From the NCBI GenBank assembly GCA_022842305.1, contig JALHPY010000034.1:1-34022 (forward strand): DNA of 34,022 nucleotides, read 5' to 3'. This document shows, piece after piece, positions 10,577 to 19,331 of this stretch (the stretch's first letter is position 1; each line of letters begins with the position of its first letter). The notes under the pieces were generated by a model. It saw only the letters and a program-made list of their open reading frames with translations, was not told the origin of the DNA and ran no database searches. The position numbers were made by a program, and so were the translations under genes. The stretch comes from Rubrivivax sp. GTDB taxonomy: Bacteria > Pseudomonadota > Gammaproteobacteria > Burkholderiales > Burkholderiaceae_C.

Positions 10577-10665
10577 CAGGCGCCCCCGATCTAGGCGCAA
10601 AGCGCAGCCATAGCTCGGGCTATGGCGAGCATTTGCAACGACGAGCGGGGGTGTCTGGGCGCGAC
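10577..10665. repeat. REP-like palindromic element between ugpB and ugpA
   Basis: A nested, imperfect inverted repeat. The core CCATAGC (10608-10614) pairs perfectly with GCTATGG (10619-10625) around TCGG. GCAAA (10597-10601) pairs with TTTGC (10632-10636) across an unpaired stretch. CCCCCG (10583-10588) pairs with CGGGGG (10646-10651). Outer G/C-rich ends continue the symmetry less well. There is no T run, so it is not a standard terminator. The shape and the place, between a binding-protein gene and permease genes, recall REP sequences such as those in the E. coli malE-malF spacer. From memory, similar CCATAGC/GCTATGG elements recur in Burkholderiales genomes, but only one copy is in this window, so repetition is not shown here. 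Confidence 0.6.
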
Positions 10666-10696
10666 AGGCGGGCATGGGTGAAAGACTCTCAGCCTC

Positions 10697-12010
10697 TCAG
10701 CCCTTGTTGGCCTTTTCGAAGCGCTCGAGCTGCTCGTTGCCGCGCTTCACGGCTTCGTCCAGCCCTTCCTTGGCCGACTTCTTGCCGGCCCAGACCTGCT
10801 CGAGTTCCTCGTCCACGATGGCGCGGATCTGCAGCATGTTGCCCAGGCGGATCCCGCGCGACTTGTCGGTGGTCTTGCGGATCATCTGGTTGACGGCGGT
10901 GTCGGTGCCCGGGTTCTGCTTGTAGAAGCCCGACTTCTCGGTCATCGCGAACGAGGCCAGGGTGATCGGCAGGTAGCCCGTTTCCTGGTGGCTCTTGGCC
11001 TGGATCTCGGCGTTCGTCAGGTAGTTGAAGAAGCTGGCCACGCCCTTGTATTCAGCAGGCTTCTTGCCGCTCATCACCCACAGGCTGGCGCCGCCGATGA
11101 CCGTGTTCTGCGGCGTGCCGGCGACGTCGGGGTAGTAGGGCAGGGGCGCGATGCCGAAATCGAACTTGGCGTTTTTCTTGATGCTGGCGTAGGTGGACGA
11201 ACTGGCCGTGGCCATCGCGCATTCACCCGAGTAGAAGGCTGCGTCGGCCTTGTTGCCGCGGCCGCGGTAGTGGAAGAGCCCTTGCTTGGTCATGTTGGAC
11301 AGGTTCTCGACGTGGCGCACGTGCAGCGGGCTGTTGAAGACAAGGCGCGCGCTGTTGCCGCCGAAGCCGTTGTTCTGCGTCGCGAACAGCGTGTTGTGCC
11401 AGGTCGAGAAGCTCTCGAGCTGGGTCCAGCCCTGCCAGCTGGTGGTGAAGGGGCAGGCTATTCCGCTGGCCTTCAGCTTGGCGGCCGCCAGCGCCAGTTC
11501 GGGCCAGGTCTGCGGCGGCTTGTTCGGGTCCAGGCCGGCCTTCTTGAACAGGTCCTTGTTGAAGTTCAGCACCGTGGTCGAGCTGTTGAGGGGGAAGCTC
11601 AGCATCTGCCCGTTGGGCGCCGTGTAGTAGCCCACCACGGCCGGGATGTAGGCCGCGGGGTCGAACTTGTAGCCGGCGTCGGCAAGCACCTTGCCCACCG
11701 GGATGATGGCGCCCTTGCTGGCCATCATCGTCGCGGTGCCGACTTCGAAGACCTGCAGGATGTGGGGTGCATTGCCCGCGCGGAAGGCCGCGATCGAGGC
11801 GGCCATCGACTCGTCGTAGCTGCCCTTGTAGGTGGGAACGACCTTGAAATCCTTCTGGCTGGCATTGAACCCGCCGGCCAGGCCCACGACCCAGTCGTTC
11901 AGGCCGCCGGTCATCGAATGCCACCACTGGATCTCGGTCTGCGCCGCGGCGGGCAAGGCAAAGAAGGCGGCCAGCGCGGCGGCGGCGAGGGAAGGGGTCT
12001 TGCGGATCAT
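10697..12010 (-). CDS. ugpB: sn-Glycerol-3-phosphate-binding periplasmic protein UgpB
   Basis: 437 residues, the usual length. A Sec signal peptide (MIRKTPSLAAAALAAFFALPAAA) precedes the mature start QTEIQWWHSMTG, which is characteristic of UgpB. FNASQKDFKVVPTYKGSYDE, WPELALAAAKLKASG and the HQETGYLPIT block are typical of the family, which belongs to the cluster that includes maltose-binding protein. It captures glycerol-3-phosphate or glycerophosphodiesters in the periplasm and hands them to UgpAE. A strong Shine-Dalgarno AGGAGA sits five bases before the ATG at 12010. It is the first gene of the operon, divergent from the large oxidoreductase gene. Confidence 0.95.
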   Translation of the reverse strand: MIRKTPSLAAAALAAFFALPAAAQTEIQWWHSMTGGLNDWVVGLAGGFNASQKDFKVVPTYKGSYDESMAASIAAFRAGNAPHILQVFEVGTATMMASKGAIIPVGKVLADAGYKFDPAAYIPAVVGYYTAPNGQMLSFPLNSSTTVLNFNKDLFKKAGLDPNKPPQTWPELALAAAKLKASGIACPFTTSWQGWTQLESFSTWHNTLFATQNNGFGGNSARLVFNSPLHVRHVENLSNMTKQGLFHYRGRGNKADAAFYSGECAMATASSSTYASIKKNAKFDFGIAPLPYYPDVAGTPQNTVIGGASLWVMSGKKPAEYKGVASFFNYLTNAEIQAKSHQETGYLPITLASFAMTEKSGFYKQNPGTDTAVNQMIRKTTDKSRGIRLGNMLQIRAIVDEELEQVWAGKKSAKEGLDEAVKRGNEQLERFEKANKG

Positions 12011-12051
12011 GGATTCTCCTGGCAGGTTTGTTCTCGAGCTAGGCCCTGATG

Positions 12052-12094
12052 ATGCCCCGCTTCGGTGACGCCCCGGTTTCTGTCACGACCGGGG
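12052..12094. promoter_or_regulatory. Short repeats in the ugpB upstream region, possible operator
   Basis: Two imperfect tandem copies lie at 12052-12068 (ATGCCCCGCTTCGGTGA) and 12068-12085 (ACGCCCCGGTTTCTGTCA). Overlapping them are an inverted repeat GTGAC (12065-12069)/GTCAC (12082-12086) and a second one CCCCGGT (12071-12077)/ACCGGGG (12088-12094). They lie 42-84 bases upstream of the ugpB ATG. The E. coli ugp operon is controlled by PhoB and CRP, but no clean Pho box or CRP site is seen here. The G/C richness makes chance matches fairly likely. Confidence 0.3.
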
Positions 12095-12196
12095 CCCCGG
12101 CGGCTACGGGACTAACCCGCCGCTCCGCCCCGCACCCGGCGCACAACCCCTGGTGCGGCTGGCCCGGAGCCCTGCGTTAGCATCCGCGCTTACCCT

Positions 12197-15100
12197 ATGA
12201 ATGCACCGCTTCCGATACCCGCGGCCTTGAGCAACGCACCCGGCGCACCTGGCGGCGACGAGCCCGGCGGCCTGCCGCGGCTGCGCGAGATCCCCTACAA
12301 CTACACCTCGTTCTCCGACCGCGAGATCGTGCTGCGGTTGCTGGGCGCACGCGCGTGGGAGCTGCTGAGCCAGCTGCGCCAGGAGCGCCGCACCGGCCGC
12401 AGCGCACGCATGCTGTACGAGGTGCTGGGCGACATCTGGGTGGTGCAGCGCAACCCCTATCTCGAAGACGACCTGCTCGAGAACCCCAAGCGCCGGCAGT
12501 TGCTGATCGAGGCGCTGCAGCACCGCCTGGCCGAGGTCGGCAAGCGCCGCACGCCGGCCGACGACCCGCAGCGCGACCGCCTGGTGGGCGAACTGCTGGC
12601 CGCCGCCGGCGCCGCGGTGCAGGCCTTTGCCGCGCATTTCCGCACCGTGTGGGACTTGCGCAAGGCGGCGCGTCGCGTGCTGGGCCGGGCCACGGCCAAG
12701 GACAACATCAAGTTCGACGGCCTGAGCCGTGTCTCGCACGTCACCGACGCCACCGACTGGCGCGTCGAGTACCCCTTCGTCGTGCTCACCCCCGACACCG
12801 AGGCCGAGATGGCGGCGCTGGTCAAGGGCTGCATCGACCTGGGCCTGACCATCGTGCCGCGCGGCGGCGGCACCGGCTACACCGGAGGCGCCGTGCCGCT
12901 GACCTGGCAGAGCGCGGTGATCAACACCGAGAAGCTCGAGGCCATGACCGAGGTCGAGCTGATCAAGCTGCCCGGCGTGGACCAGCCGGTGGCCACGGTG
13001 TACAGCGAGGCCGGCGTGGTGACCCAGCGCGTGGCCGATGCGGCCGAGCGCGCCGGCTATGTGTTCGCGGTGGACCCCACCAGCGCCGAGGCCAGCTGCG
13101 TGGGCGGCAACGTCGCCATGAACGCCGGCGGCAAGAAAGCCGTGCTGTGGGGCACGGCGCTGGACAACCTGGCCAGCTGGCGCATGGTCACGCCCGAAGC
13201 CAAGTGGCTGGAAGTCACACGCCTGAACCACAACCTGGGCAAGATCCATGACGCCCCGCTGGCCAGCTTCGAGCTGAAGTACTTCGACGCCACGGGCAAG
13301 AAGCTCGAACGCACCGAGCGGCTGGACATCCCCGGCGGCGCGTTCCGCAAGGAAGGCCTGGGCAAGGACGTCACCGACAAGTTCCTGGCCGGCCTGCCCG
13401 GCATCCAGAAGGAAGGCTGCGACGGCCTGATCACCAGCGCGCGCTGGGTGGTGCACAAGATGCCAGCGCACGTGCGCACGGTGTGCCTCGAATTCTTCGG
13501 CAACCCCAAGGACGCGGTGCCCAGCATCGTCGAGATCAAGGACTATTTGTTTTCGCTGGCCGATCAGGGCGTGCTGCTGGCCGGCCTGGAGCACCTGGAC
13601 GACCGCTACCTCAAGGCCGTGGGCTACGCCACCAAGAGCAAGCGCGCGCTGGGCGGATCGGGCCTGCCCAAGATGGTGCTGGTCGGCGACATCGTGGGCG
13701 ACGACGCCGACGCCGTGGCGCGTGCCACCAGCGAGGTGGTGCGCATCGCCAACAGCCGTGCGGGCGAAGGCTTCGTGGCCGTCAGCGCCGACGCGCGCAA
13801 GAAGTTCTGGCTGGACCGCAAGCGCACGGCGGCCATCGCCAAGCACACCAACGCCTTCAAGATCAACGAAGACGTGGTGATCCCGCTGCCGCGCATGGGC
13901 GAGTACACCGAGGGCATCGAGCGCATCAACATCGAGCTGAGCCTGCGCAACAAGCTCGAGCTGGTGACGGCGCTGCAGGGCTTCTTCGAGCGCGGCAACC
14001 TGCCGCTGGGTCGCGGCGACGATGCGGGCGAAATCCCCAGTGCCGAGCTGCTGGAAGACCGCGTTCAGCAGGCCCTGGCCCTGCTGGCTGAGGTGCGCGC
14101 GCTGTGGCAGCAGTGGCTGGACGGGCTGGACGTGGTGCAGGCCGCGGGCGGCGAAAGCTTCTTCGCGCTGCTGCAGGACTGGCGGCTGCGCGCCAGCTGG
14201 AAGACGCAGATCCTCAAGCCTTTGCAACAGCTGTTTGCCGGCAGCGCCTTCACCCCGCTGCTGGACGAATGCCGCCGCATCCACAAAGAGGTGCTGCGCG
14301 GCCGCGTCTGGGTGGCGCTGCACATGCATGCCGGCGACGGCAACGTGCACACCAATATCCCCGTCAACAGCGACAACTACGCCATGTTGCAGACCGCCCA
14401 CGAGGCGGTGGCGCGCATCATGGCGCTGGCGCGGCGCCTGGGCGGGGTGATCAGCGGCGAGCACGGCATCGGCATCACCAAGCTCGAGTTCCTGACCGAC
14501 GAAGAACTGGCCGCCTTCACCGACTACAAGCGCCGCGTCGACCCCGAGGGCCGCTTCAACAAGGGCAAGCTGCTGCGCGGCAGCTGGCAGGGCGCGGGCG
14601 GCGACGCCCGGCCGTCCGACCTGAGCGCGGCCTACACGCCCAGCTTCGGCCTGATGGGGCACGAGTCGCTGATCATGCAGCAGAGCGACATCGGCGCCAT
14701 CAGCGACAGCATCAAGGACTGCCTGCGCTGCGGCAAGTGCAAGCCGGTGTGCAGCACGCACGTGCCGCGCGCCAACCTGCTGTACAGCCCGCGCAACAAG
14801 ATCCTGGCGACTTCCCTGCTGATCGAGGCCTTCCTGTACGAGGAACAGACGCGCCGCGGCGTCAGCGTGCGCCACTGGGCCGACTTCGAGGACGTGGCCG
14901 ACCACTGCACCGTGTGCCACAAGTGCCTGTCGCCGTGCCCGGTGAAGATCGACTTCGGCGACGTCACCATGGCCATGCGCAACCTGCTGCGGCGCATGGG
15001 GCAGAAGAGCTTCCGCCCGGGCAGCGCGGTGGCCATGCTGTTCCTCAACGCCACGCACCCGCAGACCATCAAGCTGATGCGCGGCGCCATGGTGGGCGTG

Positions 15101-16135
15101 GGCTTCAAGCTGCAGCGCCTGGCCAACCAGCTGCTGCGGCCCGCGGCCCGGGCCCAGACCCAGGCGCCCCCGGCCACGCTGGGCGCGGCGCCGCTGCGCG
15201 AGCAGGTGATCCACTTCATCAACAAGAAGATGCCCGGCGGCCTGCCCAAGAAGACCGCGCGCGCACTGCTGGACATCGAGGACAAGGACTACGTCCCCAT
15301 CATCCGCGACCCGAAGTCCACCACCTCCGAGACCGAGGCGGTGTTCTATTTCCCCGGTTGTGGCAGCGAGCGCCTGTTCAGCCAGGTCGGCCTGGCCACG
15401 CAGGCCATGCTGTGGCAGGCGGGCGTGCAGACCGTGCTGCCGCCGGGCTACCTGTGCTGCGGCTACCCGCAGCGCGGCAGCGGCCAGGGCGACAAGGCCG
15501 ACAAGATCATCACCGACAACCGCGTGCTGTTCCACCGCGTGGCCAACACCCTGAACTACCTGGACATCAAGACCGTGGTGGTGAGCTGCGGCACCTGCTA
15601 CGACCAGTTGCAGGGCTACCAGTTCGAGGACATCTTCCCCGGCTGCCGCATCGTCGACATCCACGAGTTCCTGCTCGAAAAAGGCATCACGCTGCCGGCG
15701 CATTCGGGCGGCTACCTGTACCACGACCCCTGCCACAGCCCCATGAAGCAGCAGGAGCCGATGAAGACGGTGAAGGCGTTGATCGGCCCGGCCGTGCGCA
15801 AGAGCGAGCGCTGCTGCGGCGAGAGCGGCACCCTGGGCGTGACGCGGCCCGACATCTCGACTCAGGTGCGCTTCCGCAAAGAGGAAGAGCTGCGCCGCGA
15901 CGAAGCGGTGCTGCGCCAGCAACTGGGCCCGGCCGCCCCGGCCAACCTGAAGATCCTGACCAGCTGCCCAAGCTGCCTGCAAGGCCTCAAGCGCTACGAG
16001 GACGACCTGGGCAGCGGCCTGCTCGAGGCCGACTACATCGTCGTGGAAATGGCGCGGATATTGCTTGGGGAAGACTGGCTGCCCGAGTACGTGGCCCGGG
16101 CCAACGCCGGCGGCATCGAGCGCGTGCTGGTCTGA
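12197..16135 (+). CDS. DUF3683 / FAD-linked oxidase / Fe-S fusion oxidoreductase (D-lactate/glycolate dehydrogenase-like)
   Basis: 1312 residues. An N-terminal DUF3683-type region (about 25-165) is followed by a FAD_binding_4 domain with [11 protein letters not shown] (221-231), and a FAD-oxidase C-terminal domain ending near [17 protein letters not shown]. Then comes a ferredoxin-like segment with two 4Fe-4S motifs (Cys842/845/848/852 and Cys904/907/910/914), and last two cysteine-rich CCG domains ([10 protein letters not shown] with Cys1055, CCG at 1087-1089; DPCHSPMK and RCCGESG further on). It joins in one chain what GlcD and GlcF do as two. Such enzymes oxidise 2-hydroxy acids and pass electrons to the quinone pool; the substrate here is not known. 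No transmembrane segment or signal peptide is visible. The start has no Shine-Dalgarno and lies only 14 bases after a TAGCAT -10-like box (12178-12183), so the leader may be very short. Confidence 0.9.
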   Translation: MNAPLPIPAALSNAPGAPGGDEPGGLPRLREIPYNYTSFSDREIVLRLLGARAWELLSQLRQERRTGRSARMLYEVLGDIWVVQRNPYLEDDLLENPKRRQLLIEALQHRLAEVGKRRTPADDPQRDRLVGELLAAAGAAVQAFAAHFRTVWDLRKAARRVLGRATAKDNIKFDGLSRVSHVTDATDWRVEYPFVVLTPDTEAEMAALVKGCIDLGLTIVPRGGGTGYTGGAVPLTWQSAVINTEKLEAMTEVELIKLPGVDQPVATVYSEAGVVTQRVADAAERAGYVFAVDPTSAEASCVGGNVAMNAGGKKAVLWGTALDNLASWRMVTPEAKWLEVTRLNHNLGKIHDAPLASFELKYFDATGKKLERTERLDIPGGAFRKEGLGKDVTDKFLAGLPGIQKEGCDGLITSARWVVHKMPAHVRTVCLEFFGNPKDAVPSIVEIKDYLFSLADQGVLLAGLEHLDDRYLKAVGYATKSKRALGGSGLPKMVLVGDIVGDDADAVARATSEVVRIANSRAGEGFVAVSADARKKFWLDRKRTAAIAKHTNAFKINEDVVIPLPRMGEYTEGIERINIELSLRNKLELVTALQGFFERGNLPLGRGDDAGEIPSAELLEDRVQQALALLAEVRALWQQWLDGLDVVQAAGGESFFALLQDWRLRASWKTQILKPLQQLFAGSAFTPLLDECRRIHKEVLRGRVWVALHMHAGDGNVHTNIPVNSDNYAMLQTAHEAVARIMALARRLGGVISGEHGIGITKLEFLTDEELAAFTDYKRRVDPEGRFNKGKLLRGSWQGAGGDARPSDLSAAYTPSFGLMGHESLIMQQSDIGAISDSIKDCLRCGKCKPVCSTHVPRANLLYSPRNKILATSLLIEAFLYEEQTRRGVSVRHWADFEDVADHCTVCHKCLSPCPVKIDFGDVTMAMRNLLRRMGQKSFRPGSAVAMLFLNATHPQTIKLMRGAMVGVGFKLQRLANQLLRPAARAQTQAPPATLGAAPLREQVIHFINKKMPGGLPKKTARALLDIEDKDYVPIIRDPKSTTSETEAVFYFPGCGSERLFSQVGLATQAMLWQAGVQTVLPPGYLCCGYPQRGSGQGDKADKIITDNRVLFHRVANTLNYLDIKTVVVSCGTCYDQLQGYQFEDIFPGCRIVDIHEFLLEKGITLPAHSGGYLYHDPCHSPMKQQEPMKTVKALIGPAVRKSERCCGESGTLGVTRPDISTQVRFRKEEELRRDEAVLRQQLGPAAPANLKILTSCPSCLQGLKRYEDDLGSGLLEADYIVVEMARILLGEDWLPEYVARANAGGIERVLV

Positions 16136-16143
16136 GCGGGCGC

Positions 16144-16163
16144 GCGCGCCCTGGGGGGCGCGC
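16144..16163 (+). terminator. Stable hairpin after the oxidoreductase gene
   Basis: GCGCGCCC (16144-16151) pairs perfectly with GGGCGCGC (16156-16163) around TGGG, nine bases past the stop codon. No T run follows, so it may protect the 3' end or act with Rho rather than terminate by itself. Confidence 0.4.
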
Positions 16164-16239
16164 CATGCAGAAATTTCGCCGAGCCCCATGAATGAGGGGA
16201 ATGGGCAGCATTTCATAAACGTATAAGGTGGGCGCTTGC

Positions 16240-16245
16240 CATAAT
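16240..16245 (+). promoter_or_regulatory. Candidate -10 box of the PEP-CTERM gene
   Basis: CATAAT (five of six matches) lies in the only A/T-rich patch of the 155-base spacer (about 16208-16252), 45 bases before the ATG. A TATAAG at 16222-16227 is a second candidate. No good -35 stands at the right spacing, and no sigma-54 GG-N10-GC pair fits. Confidence 0.35.
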
Positions 16246-16290
16246 TCGTTACAGGGTTGGCCCAGACGGTCGGCACACAGGGAAACCACG

Positions 16291-16977
16291 ATGAAGTTCA
16301 GCCGTGTTGCAGCGATTTCGGCACTTGTGTTCAGCACCGCGGCGTCTGCGGTACCGATCACCGTGGTCGGGTCGGGTTTCGACCTTCAGTACGACAGCGC
16401 CCTGGTCGGCCTGTTCGGCTCGCCGGTGCTGGTGGGCAACCAGTTGAGCTGGTTTCCTTCTGGTTCGCCTGGCTTCACGGCGCAGTCTCAGGCTGGTTTT
16501 GGCGTCACCAGATCGACCTTTGCTCTGCGCATCAGCGCCCAGCCGGGTTTCGAGTTCACCGGCTTCAGTCTGGCCGAATCCGGCAGCTACTCCTACTTTG
16601 GCAGCGGCGCCCTGGTGTCGGTGAGCGGGCAGCTGACGGTGACGCCACTGCCCGGCAGCGCGCTCAGCGATCCGGTCACCGCGAGCACGGTATTCGCGCC
16701 CAACGCGCTTTTCGACTTTGGCTTGCGCAACTGGTCTGCCGAAGCCGGCGCGGTGGTGGTGCCGGCAGGCACTTCTGACGTGAATGTCACCGTGCAGAAC
16801 ATCCTTGCCGCCTTCGTGCCCCCAGGCGGGCTGGGCTACTCCTCGATCGAGAAGACCAGCGCCGTGCTGAGCATCGGCGTCATGGCTGCCGTGCCCGAGC
16901 CCGAGACCTACGCCATGTTGCTGTCGGGCCTGGGCCTGGTGGGTTTCCTGGCCCTGCGTCGCCGCCAGCGCGACTGA
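16291..16977 (+). CDS. PEP-CTERM sorting-domain protein, exosortase substrate
   Basis: 228 residues. The ATG at 16291 has AGGGA seven bases upstream and opens a clean signal peptide (MKFSRVAAISALVFSTAASA). The C-terminus is a full PEP-CTERM signal: VPEPETYAML, a hydrophobic segment (LSGLGLVGFLAL) and a basic tail RRRQRD. Exosortases cut such tails and pass the protein to the envelope or outside. The middle (about 25-195) is rich in Ser, Gly, Phe and Tyr and looks beta-rich, with no domain I know and no cysteine. Composition is less extreme in G/C than its neighbours. It lies 6.3 kb before xrtB on the same strand and is the only PEP-CTERM protein in the window, so it is a likely XrtB substrate. 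An exosortase elsewhere in the genome could also process it. Confidence 0.9.
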   Translation: MKFSRVAAISALVFSTAASAVPITVVGSGFDLQYDSALVGLFGSPVLVGNQLSWFPSGSPGFTAQSQAGFGVTRSTFALRISAQPGFEFTGFSLAESGSYSYFGSGALVSVSGQLTVTPLPGSALSDPVTASTVFAPNALFDFGLRNWSAEAGAVVVPAGTSDVNVTVQNILAAFVPPGGLGYSSIEKTSAVLSIGVMAAVPEPETYAMLLSGLGLVGFLALRRRQRD

Positions 16978-16978
16978 G

Positions 16979-16998
16979 CCCGCGGCCGCCGCCGCGGG
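16979..16998 (+). terminator. Hairpin after the PEP-CTERM gene
   Basis: CCCGCGGC (16979-16986) pairs perfectly with GCCGCGGG (16991-16998) around CGCC, one base past the stop codon. No T run follows. Its place between the stop and the next candidate promoter (17011) suggests an end point for the transcript. Confidence 0.4.
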
Positions 16999-17010
16999 TG
17001 GGCACGGCGA

Positions 17011-17016
17011 TACACT
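17011..17016 (+). promoter_or_regulatory. Candidate -10 box of the DUF971-ubiE pair
   Basis: TACACT (four of six matches) ends 30 bases before the ATG at 17047, the same spacing as the boxes before argJ and the MFS gene. No -35 is evident in the G/C-rich hairpin upstream. Confidence 0.35.
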
Positions 17017-17046
17017 GTGGTACGTCCACCTAGATTGCCCTCGCCA

Positions 17047-17457
17047 ATGGCTGGTTCCGACCGCAACTCCCCGCAGCCCACGGCGTTGACCGTGCACCAG
17101 GCCTCCAAAGTGCTCGAGGTGGCCTTCGATGACGGCGCAGCGTTCCGCATTCCCTTCGAACTGATGCGCGTGTACTCGCCGTCAGCCGAGGTCCAGGGCC
17201 ACGGCCCCGGGCAAGAGGTGCTGCAGACCGGCAAACGCGAGGTCGGCATCGAGGACATCATCGCCGTGGGCCACTACGCCGTGCAGCCGCGCTTCAGCGA
17301 TGGCCACGACAGCGGCATCTTCAGCTGGGACTACCTCTACCACCTGGGCAGCCGCCAGGCCGAATTGTGGGCGCAGTACGAAGCGCGCCTGCTGGCCGCC
17401 GGTGCCGACCGCGACGCGCCGATGATCGTGGCCCAGGGCTCTTCCTGCAAACACTGA
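17047..17457 (+). CDS. DUF971 domain protein (gamma-butyrobetaine hydroxylase N-terminal-like)
   Basis: 136 residues from the ATG at 17047; a GTG at 17017 would add ten residues but falls right after the likely -10 box. The domain (about 13-113) has the usual features [28 protein letters not shown] and [25 protein letters not shown]. It is the small zinc-fold domain found at the N-terminus of gamma-butyrobetaine hydroxylase, or alone in bacteria. Stand-alone members have been linked to Fe-S cluster handling, but the role is not certain. The protein ends in GSSCKH. Its stop is one base before ubiE, an arrangement widely kept in Burkholderiales, so the two are surely co-transcribed. Confidence 0.9.
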   Translation: MAGSDRNSPQPTALTVHQASKVLEVAFDDGAAFRIPFELMRVYSPSAEVQGHGPGQEVLQTGKREVGIEDIIAVGHYAVQPRFSDGHDSGIFSWDYLYHLGSRQAELWAQYEARLLAAGADRDAPMIVAQGSSCKH

Positions 17458-17458
17458 C

Positions 17459-18190
17459 ATGGCCGACACCCACTTCGGCTACCAGACCGTCGACGAGGCC
17501 GAGAAGGCCAGCCGCGTGCGCGGCGTGTTCGATTCGGTGGCGACGCGCTACGACCTGATGAACGACGTGCTGTCGTTCGGCCTGCACCGCCTGTGGAAGG
17601 CCTACACGGTGGCGGTGGCGGCGGTGCAGCCCGGCATGCAGGTGCTGGACATCGCCGGTGGCACCGGCGACCTGGCGCGTGCCTTTGCCCAACGTGCCGG
17701 CAGCAGCGGGCGCGTGGTGCTCACCGACATCAACGAAGCCATGCTGCGCGCCGGCCGCGACCGCCTGCTCGACGCCGGCGTGCTGCTGCCCACGGCGGCC
17801 TGCGACGCCGAACACCTGCCCTTTGCCGACGCCAGCTTCGACCTGGCCAGCGTGGCTTTCGGCCTGCGCAACATGACGCGCAAGGAAGCGGCGCTGCAAG
17901 AGATGGCGCGCGTGCTGCGCCCGGGCGGCCGGTTGCTGGTGCTGGAGTTTTCGCGCCCCACGCCGCTGTTGCAAAAGCCTTATGACTGGTATTCGTTCAC
18001 CCTGATGCCGCTGCTGGGCAAGTTCATTGCCAAGGACGCCGACAGCTACCGCTACCTGGCCGAAAGCATCCGCATGCATCCGGATCAGGAAGCCCTGAAG
18101 GCGATGATGAAGGCAGCCGGCTTCGGCCATGTCGACGTGCACAGGCTAGCCGGCGGCATCGTGGCGCTGCACGTCGGCATCAAGTGCTGA
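17459..18190 (+). CDS. ubiE: Bifunctional demethylmenaquinone / 2-methoxy-6-polyprenyl-1,4-benzoquinol methyltransferase UbiE
   Basis: 243 residues, the normal length. It is a cytoplasmic class I SAM methyltransferase that adds the C-methyl group to the ring of ubiquinone and menaquinone precursors. The family start [23 protein letters not shown] and [17 protein letters not shown] are present, then SAM motif [11 protein letters not shown] (62-71), motif II DINEAML, and the UbiE blocks [11 protein letters not shown] and LEFSRP with [10 protein letters not shown] near the end. The last residues ([11 protein letters not shown]) match UbiE. Follows the DUF971 gene after one base. Confidence 0.97.
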   Translation: MADTHFGYQTVDEAEKASRVRGVFDSVATRYDLMNDVLSFGLHRLWKAYTVAVAAVQPGMQVLDIAGGTGDLARAFAQRAGSSGRVVLTDINEAMLRAGRDRLLDAGVLLPTAACDAEHLPFADASFDLASVAFGLRNMTRKEAALQEMARVLRPGGRLLVLEFSRPTPLLQKPYDWYSFTLMPLLGKFIAKDADSYRYLAESIRMHPDQEALKAMMKAAGFGHVDVHRLAGGIVALHVGIKC

Positions 18191-18248
18191 GCCCCTCCCA
18201 CCCTGGCACAGGGGGTCGGGCCGACACGGCACGGCCGGCGGCCGCCGC

Positions 18249-18254
18249 TAAACT
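18249..18254 (+). promoter_or_regulatory. Candidate -10 box of the eps operon
   Basis: TAAACT (four of six matches) lies in the 184-base spacer before epsD. If it is used, the message has a leader of about 115 bases before the ATG at 18375, long enough for control. No good -35 is visible. Confidence 0.25.
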
Positions 18255-18374
18255 CGCGCAGGGGCTTGAACCGGCTTCCAGCCGTGCGCAACTGCCAGGG
18301 TCGACTTGGCCCGCTGCGGCCGCGTTGCGCCATCGCTTCCCCTAACTCCCTGCCGATTTCCGAGGATGCTGCCG

Positions 18375-19331
18375 ATGAAGTTCCCCCTGCCCGAAGCCCG
18401 TTCGCGAGCCCGACTGCTGCTTCCGCTGGCTGCCCTGTCCCTGGCGCTGACGCTGTCGGCTTGCGGTGAGAAGAAGGACCAGATCGTCAGCCAGACGGCG
18501 GCCAAGGTGAACAAGGACGAGATCACCGTCCACCAGATCAACTTCGTGCTGCAGCAGCAGCGCAACCTGCGCCCCGAGCAGACCGACGGTGCCAGCCGGC
18601 AGATCCTCGAGCGCCTGGTCGACCAGCAGTTGGCTGTGCAGAAGGCCGAGGAGCTGAAGCTTGACCGCGACCAGCGCGTGCTGCAGCAGCTCGACGCGTC
18701 GCGGCGCGAGGTGCTGGCGCGGGCCTATGTCGAGCGCGTCGGCGATGCCGCGGCCAAGCCCACGCCCGAAGAGGTCAAGAAGTACTACGACGAGAAGCCG
18801 GCGCTGTTTGCCGAGCGCCGCATCTACAGCATTCAAGAGATCGCCATCGAGGCCACACCCGAGCAGCAGCAGGAGCTGCGCACGCAACTGGCGGCGGCCA
18901 AGAACATCAACGAGTTCGTCGAGTTCCTGAAGGCCAAGGAGTACCGCTTCAGCGGCAACCAGGCGGTGCGCGCGGCCGAGCAACTGCCCATGAACAGCCT
19001 GGAAGCCTTCTCGCGCATGAAGGACGGCCAGGCCGGCATCGTGCCTTCGGCCGGCGGCGTGCAGGTGGTGGTGCTGGCCGGTTCGCGCAGCCAGCCCGTG
19101 AACGAGGAGCAGGCGCGCCCGGCGATCGAGCAGTACCTGCTGAATGAGCGCAAGCGCAAGCTGGTCGAGGAAGACCTGAAGTCGCTGCGCAGCGCCGGCA
19201 AGATCGAATACGTCGGCAAGTTCGCCGAGTCCGCTGCCTCGGCCGCCGCTGCCCGGGTCGAGGCACCTGCGACCGGGGCATCCGCGGCCGATGCCGACGC
19301 CATCAGCAAGGGGCTGGGGCTCAAGAAATGA
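18375..19331 (+). CDS. epsD: EpsD-family lipoprotein peptidyl-prolyl cis-trans isomerase
   Basis: 318 residues. The ATG at 18375 is chosen because GAGG lies nine bases upstream; the ATG at 18366 touches the same GAGG and is too close. A signal peptide ends in the lipobox LSAC with lipid Cys30. A SurA/PpiD-like N-terminal helical part (about 45-130, QTAAKVNKDEITVHQINFVL) is followed by a parvulin-like region (about 150-245, RRIYSIQEIAIEA to GGVQVVVLAGSRSQPV) and a charged helical tail. In exosortase-linked eps clusters, EpsD is the periplasmic PPIase thought to help fold or assemble export parts. It is the first gene of the operon and overlaps epsE by four bases (ATGA). The parvulin domain is short and may be only a chaperone. 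Confidence 0.9.
   Translation: MKFPLPEARSRARLLLPLAALSLALTLSACGEKKDQIVSQTAAKVNKDEITVHQINFVLQQQRNLRPEQTDGASRQILERLVDQQLAVQKAEELKLDRDQRVLQQLDASRREVLARAYVERVGDAAAKPTPEEVKKYYDEKPALFAERRIYSIQEIAIEATPEQQQELRTQLAAAKNINEFVEFLKAKEYRFSGNQAVRAAEQLPMNSLEAFSRMKDGQAGIVPSAGGVQVVVLAGSRSQPVNEEQARPAIEQYLLNERKRKLVEEDLKSLRSAGKIEYVGKFAESAASAAAARVEAPATGASAADADAISKGLGLKK

Noticed and set aside
12052..12094. Canonical Pho box before ugpB
   Set aside because: A CTGTCA-like half is present once (TCTGTCAC), but the second half at 11-base spacing is missing.
16221..16240. Possible sigma-54 promoter before the PEP-CTERM gene
   Set aside because: TGG and TTGC occur, but the spacing is too short and no GG-N10-GC pair fits.
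12104..16276. Open reading frame of 1390 codons on the minus strand
   Set aside because: It is antisense to the oxidoreductase gene with its conserved FAD and Fe-S motifs. The frame translates to His/Ala/Gln/Val-rich sequence without domains, as expected for a stop-free shadow in G/C-rich DNA.
18191..18220. Terminator after ubiE (CCCTG-GCA-CAGGG at 18201-18213)
   Set aside because: The stem is only five bases, has no T run, and is weaker than other hairpins in the window.
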